A stretch of 12,258 bases of DNA, taken from Isotricha intestinalis. Lineage: Eukaryota; Ciliophora; Litostomatea; Vestibuliferida; Isotrichidae. This document shows, one piece after another, positions 8,889-12,258 of the stretch. The stretch spans positions 1 to 12,258 of the forward strand of contig JAJJLU010004504.1 in assembly GCA_023807065.1 (NCBI GenBank), read 5' to 3'. The translations under genes and the position numbers were made by a program. Each line of letters opens with the position of its first letter. Positions within the stretch are counted from its first letter, which is position 1. Below the pieces are notes generated by a model. The model did not search any database, was not told where the DNA came from, and saw only the letters and a program-made list of their open reading frames with translations.

Positions 8889-9896
8889 ATGGATGCAGAA
8901 AGTGAAACAGAAAAAGAAATTCAAGAAAACAAGGGGAAAATAATCAAAGTAAATTTACAAGATTTTGAACTTCTTCAAACAGTGGGAATAGGATCATTTG
9001 GCAGAGTAAGATTATGTCGTCATAAAAAAAATACAAAAGTATATGTAATGAAAATATTAAAAAAAGCAGAAATAGTGAAGCAAAAACAAGTAGATCACGT
9101 TTATTCAGAATATAATATATTATCTATATTAAATCATCCGTTTATAGTTGAATTAAAAGGAGTTAATGTTCGAGATTCACAATATTTATATTTAATTTTA
9201 GAATATGTCCCTGGAGGAGAATTGTTTACTTTATTAAGAAATAATACTAATTTTCCAGTTGAACAAGCTAAATTTTACACAGCTCATATAATTACTATAT
9301 TTGAATATTTACATAGTAAAAATATAATATATAGAGATTTAAAACCGGAAAATATTTTAGTCAATAAAAATGGTTATTTAAAATTAACAGATTTTGGCTT
9401 TGCCAAAGTAATAAATAATAATAAAACATATACTTTATGTGGAACACCAGAATATTTAGCACCTGAAATTATATTAAATAAAGGCCATGGAAAACCCGTT
9501 GATTGGTGGACAATGGGTATATTATTATATGAAATGTTAGTCGGAATTGACCCTTTTAGTGATGATGATCCAATGATGATTTATCAAAAAATAATAAAAG
9601 GTAAAATTAGATTTCCAAATAATATAGATAAAAGTGCAAAAAGTTTAATTAAGCATTTATTAATTGCAGATACTACTAAAAGATTTGGTTGTTTAAAAAA
9701 TGGAGTTAAAGATATTGTTAATCATAGATTTTTCAATGGATTTGATTGGAGAAGTTTTGTTTTTTTAAAAATGGAACCACCTTATTTTCCACCTATTAAA
9801 GATAACAGCGATACTTCTAATTTTGGAGATTATCCTGATTCAGACACTGAAGTTGAATCTTTATCTACAGATAAAGACCCTTTTCTAGATTGGTGA
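8889..9896 (+). CDS. cAMP-dependent protein kinase catalytic subunit (AGC family Ser/Thr kinase)
   Basis: Phosphorylates Ser/Thr in basic contexts; expected to be held inactive by a regulatory subunit until cAMP binds. The 335 residues are close to the usual 350. Visible elements: glycine loop GIGSFGRV (33-40), catalytic K55 in VMK, helix-C E74, YRDLKPEN with D150, DFG 168-170, activation-loop T180 in TYTLCGTPEYLAPE, and GHGKPVDWW. The acidic residues that select basic substrates in PKA are kept (E111, E154, E215). Y148 in YRD and the C-tail DTSNFGDYPDSD mark PKA rather than PKC or Akt, and no PH or C2 domain is present. The tail ends FLDW, an FxxW version of the FxxF hydrophobic motif. There is no N-terminal Gly for myristoylation. 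The ATG at 8889 has A at -3. PKG is the main alternative, but no cyclic-nucleotide domain is attached. The gene is intronless. Confidence 0.95.
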   Translation: MDAESETEKEIQENKGKIIKVNLQDFELLQTVGIGSFGRVRLCRHKKNTKVYVMKILKKAEIVKQKQVDHVYSEYNILSILNHPFIVELKGVNVRDSQYLYLILEYVPGGELFTLLRNNTNFPVEQAKFYTAHIITIFEYLHSKNIIYRDLKPENILVNKNGYLKLTDFGFAKVINNNKTYTLCGTPEYLAPEIILNKGHGKPVDWWTMGILLYEMLVGIDPFSDDDPMMIYQKIIKGKIRFPNNIDKSAKSLIKHLLIADTTKRFGCLKNGVKDIVNHRFFNGFDWRSFVFLKMEPPYFPPIKDNSDTSNFGDYPDSDTEVESLSTDKDPFLDW

Positions 9897-10196
9897 AAAA
9901 ATATTGTTTTTATATTTTTTTCGAAGTTTTTTTGTTTTTTTATGATTTTTAGGAATGACTATTTTTTATTTATTTTTTTAGAATGTTTTATTATATTTAA
10001 TATTTATAATGTGAATTATATTTTATGAAAATTTGATTTTTTTTGGTTTTAATTTTACCTCTTAGGATTATAATTACTTATATTAAATTAAACTTTTAGA
10101 ATTACTCAAAATTTTTATCAACATAACAAATTAAATGAAAATTATTGTTTTAATATTATAAATTCAGTTATATATATTTTTTTCTTTTTAAACAAG
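9897..10196. other. Spacer 3' of the PKA gene
   Basis: Strongly T-rich on the plus strand for about 150 nt after the TGA stop, then mixed A+T. It probably carries the PKA 3' UTR and poly(A) signals, which cannot be picked out at this composition. No gene is visible. Confidence 0.5.
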
Positions 10197-10828
10197 TTAA
10201 TATAATTTTTGATTTATTTTCATTAATCTCAGTTCATTTTTCAATTCTTTTTTTACTTCAATATTAAAAAATTCAAAATGTTTTTCTTCTATTAAATCAT
10301 TATTAATAAATAATATTTATAAGAGATTCATTAAAAAATTCATTTACAATCTATCTTGTTTTTAATAAATAGTTATCTGTGTTTTTCAGCATGAAAACAA
10401 TGATAACATATAAAATTCATTAAAGGAAAAAAATTATTCAATATAATAATTTTCTTTATATCATCAAAAGAATTTCTATTTAAAAAAAAGACCAATAATT
10501 TTTAAATTTTGTGAATTCATACCAAAAATAAACTATTTTATTTAAATCTTTGCCTAATTTTATATTGAATCAATTTCATTTATCAAATGAAATCATTGAT
10601 TATTTATATTTTTCAATTATATATTTTATTTACCAAAATTAACATTCAATGAATTTAAATTATTTCCAACAAAGATTTTCATTTAATTCAAGAGTATCAA
10701 CATCAAAATATTAAAGTTGAAATTTATATATCACTTGGATTTTCTTCATTATCATCATTAGAAGATAAATGTAAAAATTCTTTCTTTTTATTATATTCAT
10801 TAAAAACTTTTTTATTATCATAAGTCAA
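10197..10828 (-). pseudogene. Probable decayed protein gene, fragments in several frames
   Basis: Reading the minus strand gives a chain of protein-like fragments in shifting frames: 34 codons ending NDDNEENPSDI (10724-10828), FDVDTLELNENLCWK (about 10663-10707), FNIKLGKDLNKIVYFWYEF onward (about 10484-10572), a block with PLMNFICYHCFHAEKHR (10373 to about 10500), INEFF-like material (about 10305-10350) and DLIEEKHFEFFNIEVKKEL running to a TAA at 10197. Composition is mixed and not simple low complexity. GT-AG introns do not repair most breaks; one 80-nt GT-AG candidate lies between GGTAAATA and AATTAG (about 10556-10635). The GKD-x2-KI...FWYEF piece faintly recalls a SANT-type helix and CYHC a metal knuckle, but neither is enough to name a family. 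Chance open stretches remain possible. Confidence 0.4.
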
Positions 10829-10920
10829 TTATTTAATTAAAAAAAGTTTTATGAATTAATGAATTTTAATAAATTTTATTTCTTTTTTTATTTTATATCA
10901 CTAAATTAACAATTTATTAT
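10829..10920. other. 3' flank of the p62-like gene
   Basis: A short A+T-rich stretch after the TAA of the minus-strand gene. It presumably holds that gene's 3' UTR and separates it from the coding relic. Nothing else is recognisable. Confidence 0.5.
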
Positions 10921-11949
10921 TTATTTGAATAAATTACAAATTGCATCATCTATATTTCCTTTTGCATTTTTTATTGCATTTCCTAAAGTTTCATCATCAA
11001 AATTTTTTGTGTCATAATTATTTTTTGCTTCTTCAATCAAATCATCTAATTTTTTATGTAATTCAATTTTATAGTCAGAAACTACTCTTTCTTTTTTTTG
11101 AAGTTCAATGTAACTATTATTATCTTTATCCTTTCTAGTTTCATGGATATTATTTTGAATATCATTGTTTTTTTTAAAATTTGAATCAATTAAATTGTTT
11201 GATTTTCCACTATTCATATTTTGACTTTTTAAATGATCAACAAATATTTTTTCTTTAAGATAATGTTTTTGTGAATTATTAAAAATTATTGTTTTATATT
11301 TCATATAATCTTCAAAAGTTTTTATTTTCAATAAAGGATGCTTATGTCCTTTTTTAGTTTCACAATCTTCACAAAAATAATTTTGACATTCAAGACATTT
11401 AAATAATGTTTCAATAATTTTACTTTTACAAATTTCACAATTTTCATTATAATTTATATCTTTGTTTTCTAAAGAATTATAAGATGAAATTATATTTTGA
11501 CTTTCTGATTTTATTTCATTTTCTATTTCATTTGATTCTTGATTATAAATTTCAGCATTATTATTGTTTTTAGATTTATCTTTTTCTTTGTTTTGATTAT
11601 TAAATAAAATATCAGTGTTACTCCCTTTTCCTGACAGTGAATCTTTTTCATCATTTTTATCATTGTTTTTCTTCTTTTCATGGTTTGTTTTTGATTTATT
11701 GTCCCCAATTTTTATTTCTATATCAATTACACTAACTTCTTCGTTTTTTAATTTTTCCAATAATCGAGAATAATCGTTGGATGATTTGACAAAATATTTA
11801 TTTTTATTTTTTATATAAAAAATAGAAACATTAGATAAGTTTTCATCAGAATTTTGTAACATTTCAGATAAACTTTTAGTAAAATTCAAATAATTTAACG
11901 GAAGTATCACATCTTTTGTGTCTCCGTAATATCGAATAATGGCATTCAT
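10921..11949 (-). CDS. PB1-ZZ-UBA protein, p62/SQSTM1-like selective-autophagy receptor candidate
   Basis: 342 residues. Residues 2-80 form a PB1-like fold (IIRYYGDTKDVILP, then a Lys-rich strand and VIDIEI); R6, K12 and the lysines give a basic face, while the acidic OPCA motif looks absent. Residues 83-168 are a Lys/Asn/Glu-rich linker. A complete ZZ zinc finger follows at about 169-209: C171/C174, C185/C188, C193/C196, H202/H204, ending HPLLKI as in p62. The C-terminus (about 299-342) ends in a UBA-like helix set, LGNAIKNAKGNIDDAICNLF, expected to bind ubiquitin. PB1, ZZ and UBA in this order are the hallmark of p62/NBR1 receptors, which bring ubiquitinated cargo to Atg8. Possible Atg8-binding (LIR) cores are YNSL (157-160) and YIEL (280-283), both weak. 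There is no Trp anywhere, so the FW domain of NBR1 is missing. Repeat copy R lies about 170 nt upstream. Confidence 0.8.
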   Translation of the reverse strand: MNAIIRYYGDTKDVILPLNYLNFTKSLSEMLQNSDENLSNVSIFYIKNKNKYFVKSSNDYSRLLEKLKNEEVSVIDIEIKIGDNKSKTNHEKKKNNDKNDEKDSLSGKGSNTDILFNNQNKEKDKSKNNNNAEIYNQESNEIENEIKSESQNIISSYNSLENKDINYNENCEICKSKIIETLFKCLECQNYFCEDCETKKGHKHPLLKIKTFEDYMKYKTIIFNNSQKHYLKEKIFVDHLKSQNMNSGKSNNLIDSNFKKNNDIQNNIHETRKDKDNNSYIELQKKERVVSDYKIELHKKLDDLIEEAKNNYDTKNFDDETLGNAIKNAKGNIDDAICNLFK

Positions 11950-12117
11950 TTATCTAAAAAAGAATATATTTTATAATAATATTTCATTTCCAAAATATTA
12001 TTGATATCATTAATTTAACTTCAAAAATTCTGTTTGAATTTTTATTTAATATATTTGTATTAATATATCTAAACAAAGTCACATAAAATTATTTTTTTAA
12101 GTTAATACCTTATTTTT
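11950..12117. other. Upstream region of the p62-like gene
   Basis: 168 nt between the start codon at 11949 (minus strand) and repeat copy R, A+T rich and without any visible gene. It should hold the 5' UTR and core promoter. Its first bases beside the repeat resemble the flank of copy L after a 5-nt indel. Confidence 0.5.
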
Positions 12118-12258
12118 ATTTTCTCTTAAATTATAAAGATAAACTTAATAAAATTATTTATGAAATGATAAAATATTTTATTAAATGGTGGGTGATATTA
12201 TTTATTTGATTATATCTTTTTAATATTATTTTCATTTTATGAATATTTGTTTTAATAA
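12118..12258 (-). repeat. Right copy (R) of the dispersed repeat, inverted
   Basis: 12118-12236 is the exact reverse complement of window bases 1-119. 12237-12258 is the reverse complement of 8170-8191, so the repeat extends at least 22 nt beyond what copy L shows and is cut by the right window edge. It is oriented toward the p62-like gene. With copy L it forms 119-bp inverted repeats at the two ends of the window. Confidence 0.92.

Noticed and set aside
10941..11708. Short open frames overlapping the p62-like gene (plus strand 10941-11138; minus strand 11523-11708)
   Set aside because: Both lie within the well-supported PB1-ZZ-UBA gene in other frames and show no sensible composition.
1..12258. 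The whole window as one transposon or linear element bounded by terminal inverted repeats
   Set aside because: A third copy lies inside, the genes are ordinary cellular ones, and no transposase, integrase or DNA polymerase is present. Contig ends falling in a dispersed repeat explain it more simply.

Overview
The window is a protein-coding piece of a eukaryotic nuclear genome, almost certainly a unicellular protist. It is extremely A+T rich, four long genes read cleanly in the standard code (TAA and TGA at gene ends, no internal TAA or TAG in roughly 3,000 codons), and the proteins are eukaryote-only types: a Ras exchange factor, an IQ/coiled-coil protein, a PKA catalytic subunit and a PB1-ZZ-UBA protein. 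One very short intron (26 nt) can be deduced. Tiny introns, high A+T and an alveolate-like PKA would fit a ciliate that keeps the standard code, for example a gut ciliate, but an anaerobic amoeba-like protist or other AT-rich lineage is not excluded. Organism assignment is inference only.

Layout, left to right: (1) repeat copy L at the very left edge, 1-119; (2) a RasGEF gene, 357-2314 (+), with an intron near its 5' end; (3) a 5.1-kb gene, 2528-7618 (+), for a 1,696-residue IQ-motif and coiled-coil protein with a long array of short degenerate repeats; (4) a 1.27-kb spacer holding a hairpin, repeat copy M (8170-8251) and weak coding-like relics; (5) a PKA catalytic subunit gene, 8889-9896 (+); (6) a 1.0-kb spacer with a probable decayed minus-strand gene (about 10197-10828); (7) a PB1-ZZ-UBA (p62/SQSTM1-like) gene, 10921-11949 (-); (8) repeat copy R, inverted, at the right edge, 12118-12258.

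Two genes are linked by theme: RasGEF activates Ras-family GTPases, and PKA is the effector of cAMP, which Ras controls in some protists and fungi. Physical proximity alone does not prove co-function in a eukaryote. The IQ protein may bind calmodulin and act as a structural or cytoskeletal scaffold. The p62-like protein suggests selective autophagy or ubiquitin signalling.

The observations most worth a second look are: the same repeat lying upstream of three of the four genes and always oriented toward the gene; a p62-like architecture without the tryptophan-rich FW domain; and a novel-looking array in the IQ protein built on an aromatic-Glu-Ile/Leu-x-x-Lys motif.
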